Assembly (NCBI GenBank): GCA_034003625.1
Contig: JAVEYG010000006.1
Location: forward strand, 81,984 to 145,983
Source of the DNA: GWE2-42-39 sp034003625
GTDB taxonomy: Bacteria > Bacteroidota > Bacteroidia > Bacteroidales > Prolixibacteraceae
Direction: 5' to 3'
Length of the DNA: 64,000 nt
Part shown: positions 1-9,646 of the stretch, piece by piece
Position numbering within the stretch: position 1 is the first letter of the stretch
Layout of the letters: every line of letters begins with the position of its first letter
Notes under the pieces: generated by a model
Database searches by the model: none
What the model was told of the DNA's origin: nothing
The model's input: the letters and a program-made list of their open reading frames with translations, nothing else
Translations under genes and position numbers: made by a program

Positions 1-3000
1 ATTCGGTTACCTCGTTACAGGAATATTGGTCCCGTACCGTGATGTAATGGCTGGTACCTACAATGTCGGAACCATCGGGCTGGGCCGCAGTGATGGTAAA
101 CACATTGCCTGACTGGAAAGCGCCCCCGTCGATGCTGAACTCATAATCTTCGGCGTTCAACCCGTTCTCCATATTCACGGTAATGGTGGCCACCGGGTTT
201 CCCGCAGCCTGGCACTGGATCACCTCGGTAGTGGAAGTAACAATCTGCGGAACGTCGATAATGGTCACGGTTTTTTCATAATAAGTCGGCGTTACATCGC
301 AGGGGCAACTGTTGTTGACCTTGAAAAGAATCGTTTCATTTCCTTCAATCACACCGTCCGACTGCGCCTTATAATAATAATCGACATAATTGACCCCGAT
401 CCCCAGCGTTGCTTCCGTGGGAAAAGTCCCGTCCCCGATAATGTTTCCCCCCGAATCGGTATAAATAAAATCGACCCCGTTGGTGGCCGTTCCTGAAATA
501 ATGATCGGGAACGTAAGGACGACATTGTTGTCGGCCCCGGGCGCCCTTTGGAAACGGATGTAACTGCCGTCGCAACCTTCGTACATATCGTCGGCATCGC
601 CCGATATTCCTTCAATCTGGCTCGAAATCTGCACCTCGTTGGAGGTAAAACTGCGGCCTTCGAGGAATACGCCCGAGTCCCATTTCTGGTCGGCAACATC
701 GGCAACAACAATCTTGATGTGATAGGTTGCACAAGGCGTAACAGGATGACTGGCAGTCAGCAGGCTCGTCCTTCCGTCGAATTCCATCTCCAGCGAACCA
801 TTGCCATTTACGTACTGTATTAATATTTTACCTTGCGCGTTATACAGATTATCATTTAAATAATGTCCATTATCGACATAGTAACCTTCATTTTCAGGGC
901 TGTAGGAATTCGTAGTGGCCGAAATTCTAAAATATCCAGTCTGACCATTATACGTGGCTCCTCCGTTGGTATTATCCTGAACCCAGGACCAGGGATGCCC
1001 ATATCCGCTGGGGCTGGCAACCAATGCCTGCAATTCTGACGGATAATTCGTTACATAACTGTAGCCTTGCCCGTGTACCGTGTTGATAGCAACGGCTGTA
1101 CTGGTTGAAGGGATCAAGGCAATATTTTTGGTTCCGGTGATACCCGGCCCGCTTAATAAAAAGGCAAAAGCATCGTTGTACTGTTCTTCCACAAACTCTG
1201 CATATTCTTCAGATGCAAACACGTAATTGAATTCGATGACATCGCCGGCCGGCACAAAGTCGAATTCCAGAACAGCGGCGTCAAACGAGGTGCCTCCCGA
1301 AATTGAATTGATATCTGAATCCCCGCCCCCGCCAAACTGGGTGGTTGTGCCAAAGTCGGTGTTTGGCCCTTCGGCATCGGCCACGTCCCCGGTTGAAAGG
1401 ATAATCCCTTCAGCAATATCAAAGTTGGAAGATCCTTTTGTGAAATACCCGATCTGGGCGCCGCTTCCCGAGAAAGTAATATTGCTGGCCGTTAAACAGC
1501 CGGTGACCAACACATTTTCGACCAATTGCTGGGGAGTGTAAGTATTTTCGGGCGCGGTGCGGTTCACGGCAATGGAGCCAAAGGAAGCCGATTCGTCGTC
1601 GGCAATGGTGATGGTTTGCTGCTGGGCGCCGCTTTCAACGCCATTGGTCACGCTGCTGATGCTGACAGTACATGTCAGGTCGCCTACCAAATCGCCATCG
1701 TCAATCCCCGTGATGGTAAATGAATTGCTCAGGTTCCCGGGAGTAATGCTTACCTGGCTGGCCGAAGCGGTATAATCGACCCCGCCGCCGGTAGCCGTCC
1801 CGGAAAAAGAAAAATAAACCGTCACCGTTTGGGTGGATAAGATGCTGCTTGTGACCGTTACGGTCGATACCCCCCCATTTTCGGAAATGACGGCAGGATT
1901 GACCGACAGGGTGATCATGGGTTCGTTTTCATCATCTAAGATGTTCACGGTTTGCTGCTGTGTGCCGTCTTCGGTCCCGTTGGTCACCGACGTAATGTCA
2001 ACGATTATCGTTTCGTTGGCGCCTTCGTAATAGTTGTCGTCTTCCCCGGTAACCGTGACCGAACCGTAGGTGTTCCCGGCAGTGATGACGATTTGTGAAC
2101 CGGAAGGGGTGTAATCGGTACCGCTCCCTGTGGCTGTCCCCGAAAAACCTAAGTTAACCGTTACATCGCGTGACGAGGCCGTATTTAAAGTAGCCGTGAG
2201 GGTAGCTATCCCCCCGTTTTCTACAATATTCGAAGTACTTGAACTCAGTGTAACCGTCGGGGGCGGGTCGTCATCGGTAATGGTCGCCGTGTGTTCGTCG
2301 ATGGCCCCCCTGTTGGCATAGGTCGGGACCCCCATGGTTACAACCACGGTCTCATTGTCTTCGTCCATTACATCCGTCTGGATGGTAATGGTGATATTGG
2401 CCGATGTGGCCCCGGAACTAATTGTCAGCGGAGTAGATGAAATGGTATAGTCGATACCGCCGCCGGTAGCTGTTCCCGACACGGTAAAAGGAACGGTCAC
2501 ATTATATGGGCTTGTCGTGGAAAGCTGGGCGGTAATGGTCATGGTTCCCGACTCGCCGGCGCTGCTTTGCGAAGCAGAAGTAAACGTCACGGTAGGCCCG
2601 TCATCGTCGTTAATAGTAGCTGTGTGTTCTGTTATGGATCCCAGTGTGGCATTGACCGGCGAGCCCATAGTCAGGATCACTGTTTCATTAAGTTCCACCA
2701 GCACATCCGTAGCAATAGTGATGGTAGCCGTTCCGGTAGTACTGCCGGCCGGTATGGAAATAGGGCTGGCTGTAATGGTATAGTCCGTTCCGCTGTCGGT
2801 GGCCGTTCCGCTGAGGGTGAACGGCACCGTTACCGGCAATCCGCTTACTGCCGATAATTCTGCGGTCACCGTCATGGTCCCGGTTTCGGCGGAACTTACC
2901 TGTGAAGCAGATGTAAATGACACGGTTGGTTGCGGATCGTCGTCGCTGATGGTCGCCGTATGTACCGTTGTCCCGTAGGCCGTCGCGTTAGTGGGGATCC

Positions 3001-4034
3001 CCATGGTGACAATCACCGTTTCATCGTCTTCATCCAGCGCATCCGAAGCAACAGTTATGGTAATCGTCCCGGTAGTATTTCCTGCAGTAATGGTTATCGG
3101 ACTGGCTGTAATGGTATAATCTGTTCCGCCGCCGGTAGCTGTTCCGGTTACCGTAAAGGGGATGGTCACATCTTGTGTACTGGTATGCGACAACTGGGCT
3201 GTAACGATCATTGTTCCCGTCTCGGACCCGCTACTTTGCGAGGCAGCAGTGAACGAGGCGGTTGGTTTCCACCAGATGACCACCTGACCAGCGCCACCAC
3301 TACCACCAGTGCGGTTACTCCCTTCTGCAGAACCACCGCCGCCACCGCCGGGAGCGCTGCCGGGTGATCCGTTGGCGCCATCGGCATTACCGCCATTACC
3401 CCCATGAGCTCCCCCCGTGGGCGTACTTGCTGTAGGATATGTGGCAGTTACCCATGTCTGGGGGCCAGACCAGCCATTGGCCCCGGTCCCGGCCGACGAA
3501 CCACCATAGCCCCCGCGACCAGTATTGCTATTTCGGCCTTTTTCGCCCTGCCCACCTGAGTATTTTACATCTCCAACCCCGTTTGCGGCAACGCCGCCCA
3601 AGCCGCCGGCAGGAGGAGTGCCATAACTTCTCGAACCTCCGGCTCCCCCTTTTGCAAGCACTGTGGAAATGTCAATAAAATAACTGTCACCTCCAGCATT
3701 CCCGTTACCTGCTGTAACACCGGCTCCTCCCGCCCCAACTACCACTGTATAATTGTTTCCCGGCGTTACCGTAATTGAATTTTTCCTGCTGTATGCACCG
3801 CCGCCGCCGCCGCCGCCGCCATCCTGATTTGAGCTTTGTCCGCCTCCGGCACCGCCACCGCCCCATGCTTCTACATCAACGCTGATTACCCCGGCAGGCA
3901 CTGTAAACGAGCCGGAAGAAGTAAATGTTTGTGAACTTTGGGCAAAACCTGTACGGGCAGAGGCCAAAAGCAGAATGACCAATACCATAAAAAGACAATA
4001 TGTTTTTTTCAGGGCAGGTAAAAATCGTTTCATA
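1..4034 (-). CDS. Giant secreted Gly-rich / Calx-beta / choice-of-anchor L protein (C-terminus outside window)
   Basis: The frame opens at an ATG at 4034 and stays open to the window edge, giving about 1344 residues with no stop, so the 3' end is missing. Residues 1-32 form a signal peptide ending in TGFAQ. Residues ~34-250 are a glycine-rich surface domain. About five Calx-beta-like repeats follow at ~255-815, each starting near a SFTSASQ-type strand and ending in an acidic DDD or DDE turn. A choice-of-anchor-L-like domain lies at ~830-1160 (motifs ILSTGDV, FEFVPAGD-like, VFASEEYAEF). Another Ca-binding-like repeat follows, then the start of an SprB-like repeat. In this phylum such proteins are usually type IX secretion cargo and adhesins, so a C-terminal T9SS sorting domain would be expected outside the window. 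The domain calls are by eye; the role as an adhesin is inference. Confidence 0.85.
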
Positions 4035-4786
4035 GGCCTGGAGTATTGGTATAACGTACAAGGGAAAAACTTTCAGGGAAAACGTTTCGCAGGAAACGGG
4101 CAAGAACAGGCAGGAGGGAAGCACCTGAATAGAAGGGACATTTTATCACGGGCGGGGGCATAATTCCCTTATGCTGAATGGATTCAGCCAGAAACGCCGG
4201 ATACGGCCACACACAATGAAAATCCTGCAGAGATAAAATCCCTTTATATGGTTTGATACTATTCACGGTCGCGCGCATATTTATAATGTAAAAATAGTGC
4301 TTTACTACCATAAAATCATCCGCATATTAGCAAAACCGGGCAACTGCGTATCAAACCCGTCAAATCATTTATCAATCTCCATTGGCCCACGACAAATATG
4401 CAAATATATTGTCAACAATATTTTGTTTCCAACAATCATTTTTTTGCTTTTGTCAGGTTATCTGTGACACCGGAGTGAAATAGAAACCCGGAAGATGGAA
4501 ATTCCCTTTCGGTAGTTGTCGCCCTTCACTGCGTTCAGGGCCCCATGGTTCGCACGATGAAGGAACAGATTCTTCACTTCGTTCAGAATGACAAGATGCG
4601 ATGTTTTTTGTCGACCTGACGCAAGAAAGGGTCTCATTACCAGTGTCCTGAAGAACAGATTCTTCGCTACGCTCAGAACGACAGGGAAAATATGCCTGCC
4701 ATCTTCACATTGTGAATCGTATAAAGGATCAGGCAGGTCCGGGGAGGTTTGCGGCCTGTGATCTTGCGGCCAATTACGGATGCGGA
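4035..4786. other. Intergenic region, 752 bp, no gene seen
   Basis: This gap separates two minus-strand genes. I see no ORF with a credible start, composition or domain. The stretch at ~4290-4460 is AT-rich and may hold the promoter of the giant surface protein, but no clear TAnnTTTG element stands out. A short dispersed-type repeat occupies 4563-4683. Confidence 0.6.
4563..4683. repeat. Two copies of a short dispersed repeat
   Basis: A 31-bp sequence beginning GAACAGATTCTTC and ending CAGAA(T/C)GACA occurs at 4563-4593 and again at 4653-4683. The copies differ at a few positions in the middle (ACTTCGTT versus GCTACGCT). A fragment with the same core (CTTCACTGCGTTCAG) lies at about 4524-4538. 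Sequences of this kind are common intergenic dispersed repeats in many bacterial genomes. No function can be assigned. Confidence 0.7.
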
Positions 4787-6151
4787 TTATGAAGCCGAAT
4801 TTATTTTTACAGGCTCTAAACTTTCCATGATCCCCTTCAGGAACAGGTTGGCATCAAACTCTCCTTTTTTGGAATACCCGGTGCGGACCACAATCAACTC
4901 GCGCGAGGGGACAATGAAAATAAACTGTCCGTCGTGGCCCCGGCACATGTACATGTCCCGGGGGGCATCCGGCAGGGCGCCTGAAAGGTTCAGCCAGAAA
5001 AAAGCCCCGTACTGTCCGTCTGACCCGTTGGCCGGTCGTACTGTGTATTCCACCCAATCTTCGGGAAGCAGTTGTTCGCCTAACCAGTTTCCCCGGTTGA
5101 GGTAGAGAAGGGCAAAGCGGGCATAATCGCGCATGGTCGCATACAGGTACGACGAACCGACGAAAGTTCCCGAGGCATCCACCTCAAACACAGCGCTCCG
5201 CATGCCAGTTTTATTGAAAAGCGCTTCGCGCGGGAAGCGGTAATAATCGGCGTCCGTATCAAATGAACGACGCAATATGTGGCACAACAGGTTGGTGGTC
5301 CCGGAGGAATACACCCAAACCGGACCAGGCGGGCTGTCCATTGGTTTTTGAGCAGTGTAGCCGCCCATATCTCCCACTTTGTGCAGCATGATGGTTACAT
5401 CGGAAAGGTTGCCATAGTCTTCGTTCCATTCCAGTCCGCTGTTCATGTGCAAAAGGTTGCCGATGGTAATATTTTTTCGTTCGTCGCCTTGCCATTCCGC
5501 TATTCCTGTCGGCTGGTTTATGTCTGTTTTGCCTTCTTTCACCCGTATCCCTACCAATGCGTTGGTCAGGCTTTTGGCCATCGACCAGCTCAGGAAACGG
5601 CTGTTACGGGAGAAATCGTCCCGGTACACCTCGGCAACCGGCTGCCTTTTATATACAATCATCAGGGCAAAGGTCCCCTTGTACGGAATGGTGTCCGACA
5701 TGGCCTGTTCAACAGCCCTGTCCAGTTTTTCCGGGTCGATTCCCGGAGGAAGGGTATCGGCTGTGAGATCGCCCGCCGGCCAGGAAATGGTATCGGGGTT
5801 TCCGGGCAGGACAGCAGGCCCGGGATAGGGGCGTCCCCTGATTTCCTCTTCGGAATAATCGTTTACCAGCGTACATCCGAAGCCATCAAGGTATATGGCT
5901 TTCGATCTGCCCCACAAAAAACGGCTGGTGACTTCCTTCTTTTCCGGATTGACTATATTGCGGGTGTATTTAATAAGGGAGAAGTTTAGGTCTTCCTGTT
6001 CCATCGCCTTCTGGCTACGCCCGGCAACAAAAATACCCGATGCCAGGTTTTTGGCCGCGTACCCGGTAATTACCGGCATCAGCCCGTTCAGGTAAAGACC
6101 TCCGCTCAGCAGGACAAGGAGCGCCGCGATAAAGACAATCCGCTTCTTCAT
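4787..6151 (-). CDS. Serine hydrolase, class C beta-lactamase fold
   Basis: The 454-residue protein has a hydrophobic N-terminal segment (residues ~3-25), so it is probably exported or anchored in the periplasm. The penicillin-binding-protein/class C beta-lactamase fold is marked by the S190-M-A-K193 nucleophile motif, Y281-S-S283 as the second motif, and G405-H-D-G408 in the place of the KTG triad. These features match the beta-lactamase-related hydrolases that include 6-aminohexanoate-dimer hydrolase and EstB esterases. Such enzymes cleave esters, amides or peptides, and most do not confer antibiotic resistance. The substrate cannot be read from the sequence. It is isolated, with an XRE regulator about 100 bp upstream on the same strand. 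Confidence 0.85.
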   Translation of the reverse strand: MKKRIVFIAALLVLLSGGLYLNGLMPVITGYAAKNLASGIFVAGRSQKAMEQEDLNFSLIKYTRNIVNPEKKEVTSRFLWGRSKAIYLDGFGCTLVNDYSEEEIRGRPYPGPAVLPGNPDTISWPAGDLTADTLPPGIDPEKLDRAVEQAMSDTIPYKGTFALMIVYKRQPVAEVYRDDFSRNSRFLSWSMAKSLTNALVGIRVKEGKTDINQPTGIAEWQGDERKNITIGNLLHMNSGLEWNEDYGNLSDVTIMLHKVGDMGGYTAQKPMDSPPGPVWVYSSGTTNLLCHILRRSFDTDADYYRFPREALFNKTGMRSAVFEVDASGTFVGSSYLYATMRDYARFALLYLNRGNWLGEQLLPEDWVEYTVRPANGSDGQYGAFFWLNLSGALPDAPRDMYMCRGHDGQFIFIVPSRELIVVRTGYSKKGEFDANLFLKGIMESLEPVKINSAS

Positions 6152-6248
6152 AATTCAATTTTTTGAGATTTTTAAAATCAATCAGAAGTAAAGGTATGAC
6201 TTTCCGGATAAAAAGAGGAGAAGGGGCAGAAGAAGAAAAGCCTTGGAT

Positions 6249-6608
6249 TCAATCCCCGCTTTTCCCGATTTCCTCAATTTCTTTTTTCAGCAGCGCATTT
6301 TCCGCAGAGAGTTCGCGGATCATTTCAAGGGCCGTTTTGTCGTATTTGACAGGCGGCTCGGCCACTTCCTGTACCTCCTTTTCTTCAAAAAACATGGTTC
6401 CCCGTCCGGTAAGCAGCCAGTCGCCATTCACAGTATCAAATGACGACATAAGTTTTGAAATAAAATCAAAACTGGGTTTATTGCCCCTTCCTTTTTCATC
6501 AATGATGTTATGTACCACTGTCGGATGAACCCCAATTCGTTTTGCAAACTGATTCTTATTCAGCCCAAATGCCCTCATCACCTCTGCCATTCGCTCATTT
6601 ATTGTCAT
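6249..6608 (-). CDS. XRE-family helix-turn-helix regulator with C-terminal coiled coil
   Basis: This 119-residue protein has an N-terminal helix-turn-helix domain at residues ~5-60 (NKNQFAKRIGVHPTVVHNII). A linker containing the GDWLLTGRG motif follows; this motif is typical of Bacteroidota phage-repressor-like regulators. The C-terminal helix (ALLKKEIEEI) could dimerise it. The upstream DNA at 6608-6673 holds an inverted repeat, which suggests autoregulation. It lies upstream of the serine hydrolase on the same strand, but no phage genes surround it. Target genes are unknown. Confidence 0.85.
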   Translation of the reverse strand: MTINERMAEVMRAFGLNKNQFAKRIGVHPTVVHNIIDEKGRGNKPSFDFISKLMSSFDTVNGDWLLTGRGTMFFEEKEVQEVAEPPVKYDKTALEMIRELSAENALLKKEIEEIGKSGD

Positions 6609-6673
6609 TTGATAATTATTTTGAACAAAAATTTTGTTTATATATTCAAATGATTATATATTTGCTTATCAAA
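6608..6673. promoter_or_regulatory. AT-rich inverted-repeat region, possible operator of the XRE regulator
   Basis: TTTGATAA at 6608-6615 is mirrored by TTATCAAA at 6666-6673. Within this span an inner CAAAT/ATTTG pair lies around 6647-6664. The region overlaps the regulator's ATG and upstream DNA. Inverted repeats placed this way are typical operators for XRE proteins. The binding role is inference. Confidence 0.4.
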
Positions 6674-7488
6674 TCAAAAATCTTTGTTGTTATGACCAAA
6701 CCGAATTAGATAAACTTAAAAAATTCCGGGTTGAGCAATCAATCCGGGAAAGCCCCCTGCGGTTCCCGGACAAAAGTATTGGCGTACTGTGAGGGAACCC
6801 GCAGGTTTTAACACAAACTAAATGTTTCAAATTTATGAAAAACCATGTAAAAACCCGTTGCCATATCCGTGGAAATTTCATGTTCCTGATCATTCTGGCT
6901 GATCCCGGAACCAGGGGGGTCCTGGCAGGCCGGGTACCCATGCCCCTTCTCTGAGCGGGCCACGCGGCTGTCCGGCACATTCGGGGTCGGTTTATGCCGG
7001 AGGTTTGATTGGAAGATCAGGACAGATACCACGATTGTAATTGTACGGGCCCACTTTAGAAAGTTATATCCATGAAAAAATTAATACCCTGTGTAACCGG
7101 GATGCTCCTTCCAATCCTGTTGCTTTTCTCGGCCGGTACCGAACAGAAAAGACAGTCGGGTGCTCCCTTGCCCGGAGCCGGAAGCAAGCCGGAGGGGATA
7201 CGTCCCGTCGCGATCCGGTTTTTCGTATGCCATACAACTGAAGATAAGGCGTACGGGTGGCCACTGTATCCTGTGTACCCGGATCAACAGGAAGAGAACG
7301 GAAGCCGCAGGAAACAATAACTGAACAACACGCCGGGCGGTTTTACCATTATTGCGAACATCGGGGCAACTGAGAAACCTGTGGCACGGGAAAAACCAGA
7401 TCCCGCAGGGACAGGTCAATTTATATGCTGCCAAAACAATGGGCGGTCAGATTCAGGCAGCCCCTTTTTATGTTCATAATCTTGTCTT
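6674..7488. other. Gene-poor region, possibly decayed
   Basis: No conserved gene is recognisable in this 815-bp stretch between two minus-strand genes. Besides the candidate at 7072-7320 there is a 39-codon plus-strand frame at 6835-6954 (starts MKNHVKTRC, ends in TGA), which I do not trust. Composition changes from AT-rich (to ~6720) to clearly GC-richer sequence (~6900-7320), unlike the usual intergenic DNA here. This may be the remains of lost genes. Confidence 0.4.
7072..7320 (+). CDS. Possible small secreted protein, unknown
   Basis: This 82-residue frame starts with MKKLIPCVTGMLLPILLLFS, which reads as a signal peptide with a basic n-region and a hydrophobic core. The mature part is rich in Gly, Pro, Arg and Glu and shows no domain that I recognise. 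No promoter or operon partner is evident. A frame on the opposite strand across the same DNA looks worse. It could be a real small exported protein, a decayed gene, or chance. Confidence 0.3.
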   Translation: MKKLIPCVTGMLLPILLLFSAGTEQKRQSGAPLPGAGSKPEGIRPVAIRFFVCHTTEDKAYGWPLYPVYPDQQEENGSRRKQ

Positions 7489-8850
7489 TTAAACATATCC
7501 CTGGGCAATCATGGCATCGGCAACCTTCACAAAGCCTCCGATATTGGCGCCGCTCACATAATTTACCCAACCATCTTCCTGCCGCCCATATTTTATACAC
7601 ATCTCATGAATGTTCTTCATAATAGAATGTAGTTTTTCGTCTACTTCTTCGCGGCTCCACGAAAGGCGCATACTGTTTTGTGTCATTTCCAGTCCCGATA
7701 CGGCAACTCCGCCCGCATTGGCCGCTTTGCCCGGGGCAAAAAATATTTTCTTTTCCAGAAAATGGGTTACAGCCCGTTCAGTGCAGCCCATATTCGATGT
7801 TTCAACCACATGTCTGCATCCGTTCGCTACAAGTTTTTCCGCATCTTCAATGTCGAGTTCATTCTGAATAGCACAAGGGAAGGCCATATCTGCCTTCACT
7901 CCCCAGGGCTTTTCCCCGGGATAAAACGTGGCATTCGGAAAACGTTCGGAATAGGGTTGCACCACGTCGTTGTTTGAGGCCCGTAGTTCCAGCATGAAAT
8001 TCCATTTCTCGGGAGTCCCGATACCATCCGGATCATAAACAAAACCATCGGGCCCTGAAATGGTAACCACTTTTGCCCCCAACTGCGAGGCTTTCATTGT
8101 TACCCCCCACGAAACGTTGCCAAAGCCCGAAACCAATACCGTTTTCCCATTAATGGTATCTCCGGAAAGCTTCATCATTTCTTCGGCAAAATAAACCGAG
8201 CCAAAACCGGTTGCCTCGGGCCGGATGAGCGATCCCCCCCAGCCAACCCCTTTGCCGGTTAAAACACCGGTGAACTCGTTGCGAAGGCGCTTGTACTGCC
8301 CAAACAGGTAGCCAATTTCGCGGCCACCGACACCAATATCGCCTGCGGGCACATCGGTATTTGGCCCAATGTGGCGTTGCAGTTCAGTCATAAAACTTTG
8401 GCAAAAACGCATTACTTCGTTGTCGCTCTTGTTTTTCGGGTCGAAATCAGAACCACCCTTCCCACCGCCCATCGGTAAACTGGTGAGGCTGTTTTTCAGC
8501 ACCTGTTCAAAAGCAAGAAATTTGAGAGTGGCCAGGTTGACCGTCGGGTGAAAACGCAAGCCGCCTTTGTACGGCCCGATGGCCGAATTCATTTCGATAC
8601 GGTACCCACGGTTTACGTGTACATCGCCACGGTCGTCGACCCAGGGGACGCGAAAGGTAATGACCCGTTCAGGCTCCACCATCCGTTCCATAATTTTTGC
8701 TTTGATGTAACGCGGGTTCGATAACAGGAAAGGGGCCAACGATCCCACCACTTCGTGTACGGCCTGATGAAATTCTTTCTGATGAGGATCCCTGGCTTTT
8801 ACATATTCCATAAAATCCTCAACAAACTGTTCGGTAGTTTTCTGGTACAT
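7489..8850 (-). CDS. gdhA: NADP-type glutamate dehydrogenase
   Basis: The enzyme catalyses reversible amination of 2-oxoglutarate with ammonia to glutamate, the main ammonia-assimilation or glutamate-catabolism step in the cytoplasm. The 453-residue length fits the hexameric class. The substrate-site Lys motif PMGGGKGGSDFDPK lies near residue 115, the dinucleotide-binding turn GFGNVSWG in the second domain, and RPEATGFGSVYF between them. The frame remains open upstream to 8892, but the ATG at 8850 (MYQKTTEQF) matches the family N-terminus and is preferred. It has no operon partner. Confidence 0.96.
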   Translation of the reverse strand: MYQKTTEQFVEDFMEYVKARDPHQKEFHQAVHEVVGSLAPFLLSNPRYIKAKIMERMVEPERVITFRVPWVDDRGDVHVNRGYRIEMNSAIGPYKGGLRFHPTVNLATLKFLAFEQVLKNSLTSLPMGGGKGGSDFDPKNKSDNEVMRFCQSFMTELQRHIGPNTDVPAGDIGVGGREIGYLFGQYKRLRNEFTGVLTGKGVGWGGSLIRPEATGFGSVYFAEEMMKLSGDTINGKTVLVSGFGNVSWGVTMKASQLGAKVVTISGPDGFVYDPDGIGTPEKWNFMLELRASNNDVVQPYSERFPNATFYPGEKPWGVKADMAFPCAIQNELDIEDAEKLVANGCRHVVETSNMGCTERAVTHFLEKKIFFAPGKAANAGGVAVSGLEMTQNSMRLSWSREEVDEKLHSIMKNIHEMCIKYGRQEDGWVNYVSGANIGGFVKVADAMIAQGYV

Positions 8851-9180
8851 AGCTGTAAGTATTAGATAACGAAAGTTCGAAAAACAAATCAATCTCTACA
8901 AGCTGTTTTGCAACAGAACGAGGAAAAAAGAACTATCAATTTAAAATTGTTTGGGACTGTTTCTGTTGCAAAATAACACAAATGAAAGTTCGGCAATTAA
9001 AACTATCACAACATGATTTCGGTCATCTTTTCTGAAACGCGTATTTCATTGTTCTCATGACAGAATAAAATCAGGAAGGACAGAACTGCTATTTTGAAAG
9101 CAACAAGCATTTCGGGAAGAAAAGCAGGCTTTTGTAAAGATTGTTTACCTTTGTCGCAAAATTAAAAAACAGAAAAAAAT
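8851..9180. other. Divergent intergenic region between gdhA and the cyclophilin gene
   Basis: This 330-bp gap holds the promoters of two divergent genes. A TAnnTTTG element for the plus-strand gene is at 9146-9153. I see no clear element for gdhA and no small ORF or RNA structure. Confidence 0.5.
9146..9153 (+). promoter_or_regulatory. Bacteroidota -7 element TACCTTTG
   Basis: TACCTTTG matches the TAnnTTTG consensus of the Bacteroidota primary sigma factor. It lies 27 bp before the cyclophilin ATG. No good -33 TTTG is present at the usual spacing. Confidence 0.6.
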
Positions 9181-9618
9181 ATGAAGCAGGCAGAAATCCA
9201 TACCAGCAAAGGGGTAATGAAAGTGAGTTTTTTTGAGGAAGACGCCCCCGGAACAGTGGCCAATTTTATTAACTTATCGGAAAGCGGCTTTTACAACGGG
9301 CTTACTTTTCACCGCGTGATCCCCAATTTTGTCATTCAGGGCGGTTGCCCCGACGGGACAGGCGCCGGGGGACCGGGTTACTCCATCAAATGCGAACTGA
9401 CCGGCAACAACCAGTACCACGACCGCGGCGTCTTGTCGATGGCACATGCCGGGCGCAACACCGGGGGGTCACAGTTTTTTATATGTCATAACAGGCAGAA
9501 CACCAAACACCTTGACCGGAACCATACCTGCTTCGGGAAAGTATACGAAGGGCTGGAAGTAATCGACGCGATCCGTGCGGGCGACCTGATTGAGAAAATC
9601 GTTATTACGGAAGAATAA
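9181..9618 (+). CDS. Cyclophilin-type peptidyl-prolyl cis-trans isomerase
   Basis: This 145-residue single-domain cyclophilin has no signal peptide, so it is probably cytoplasmic. It catalyses cis-trans isomerisation of Xaa-Pro bonds during protein folding. Diagnostic motifs are FHRVIPNFVIQGG (catalytic Arg and Phe), MAHAGRNTGGSQFFI and the FGKV turn near the C-terminus. Length fits the short bacterial PpiB-like class. A TAnnTTTG element lies 27 bp upstream. The following transporter starts 28 bp after its stop and may be co-transcribed. Confidence 0.95.
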   Translation: MKQAEIHTSKGVMKVSFFEEDAPGTVANFINLSESGFYNGLTFHRVIPNFVIQGGCPDGTGAGGPGYSIKCELTGNNQYHDRGVLSMAHAGRNTGGSQFFICHNRQNTKHLDRNHTCFGKVYEGLEVIDAIRAGDLIEKIVITEE

Positions 9619-9646
9619 AAAAGGTTTTTTTTATTGCTTAAACCCG

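Noticed and set aside
2930..3367. 145-codon plus-strand frame over the giant surface protein
   Set aside because: It is antisense to the Calx-beta repeats, and its length arises from codon bias of the real minus-strand gene.
5279..5989. 236-codon plus-strand frame inside the serine hydrolase gene
   Set aside because: It is an antisense shadow; the minus-strand frame has a full catalytic motif set.
4787..6151. Antibiotic-resistance beta-lactamase
   Set aside because: The GHDG motif replaces KTG, and the layout fits the wider esterase/amidase relatives of class C enzymes; no resistance context.
6835..6954. 39-codon plus-strand frame starting MKNHVKTRC
   Set aside because: Too short, with no convincing signal peptide, domain or promoter; kept only as a note in the region description.
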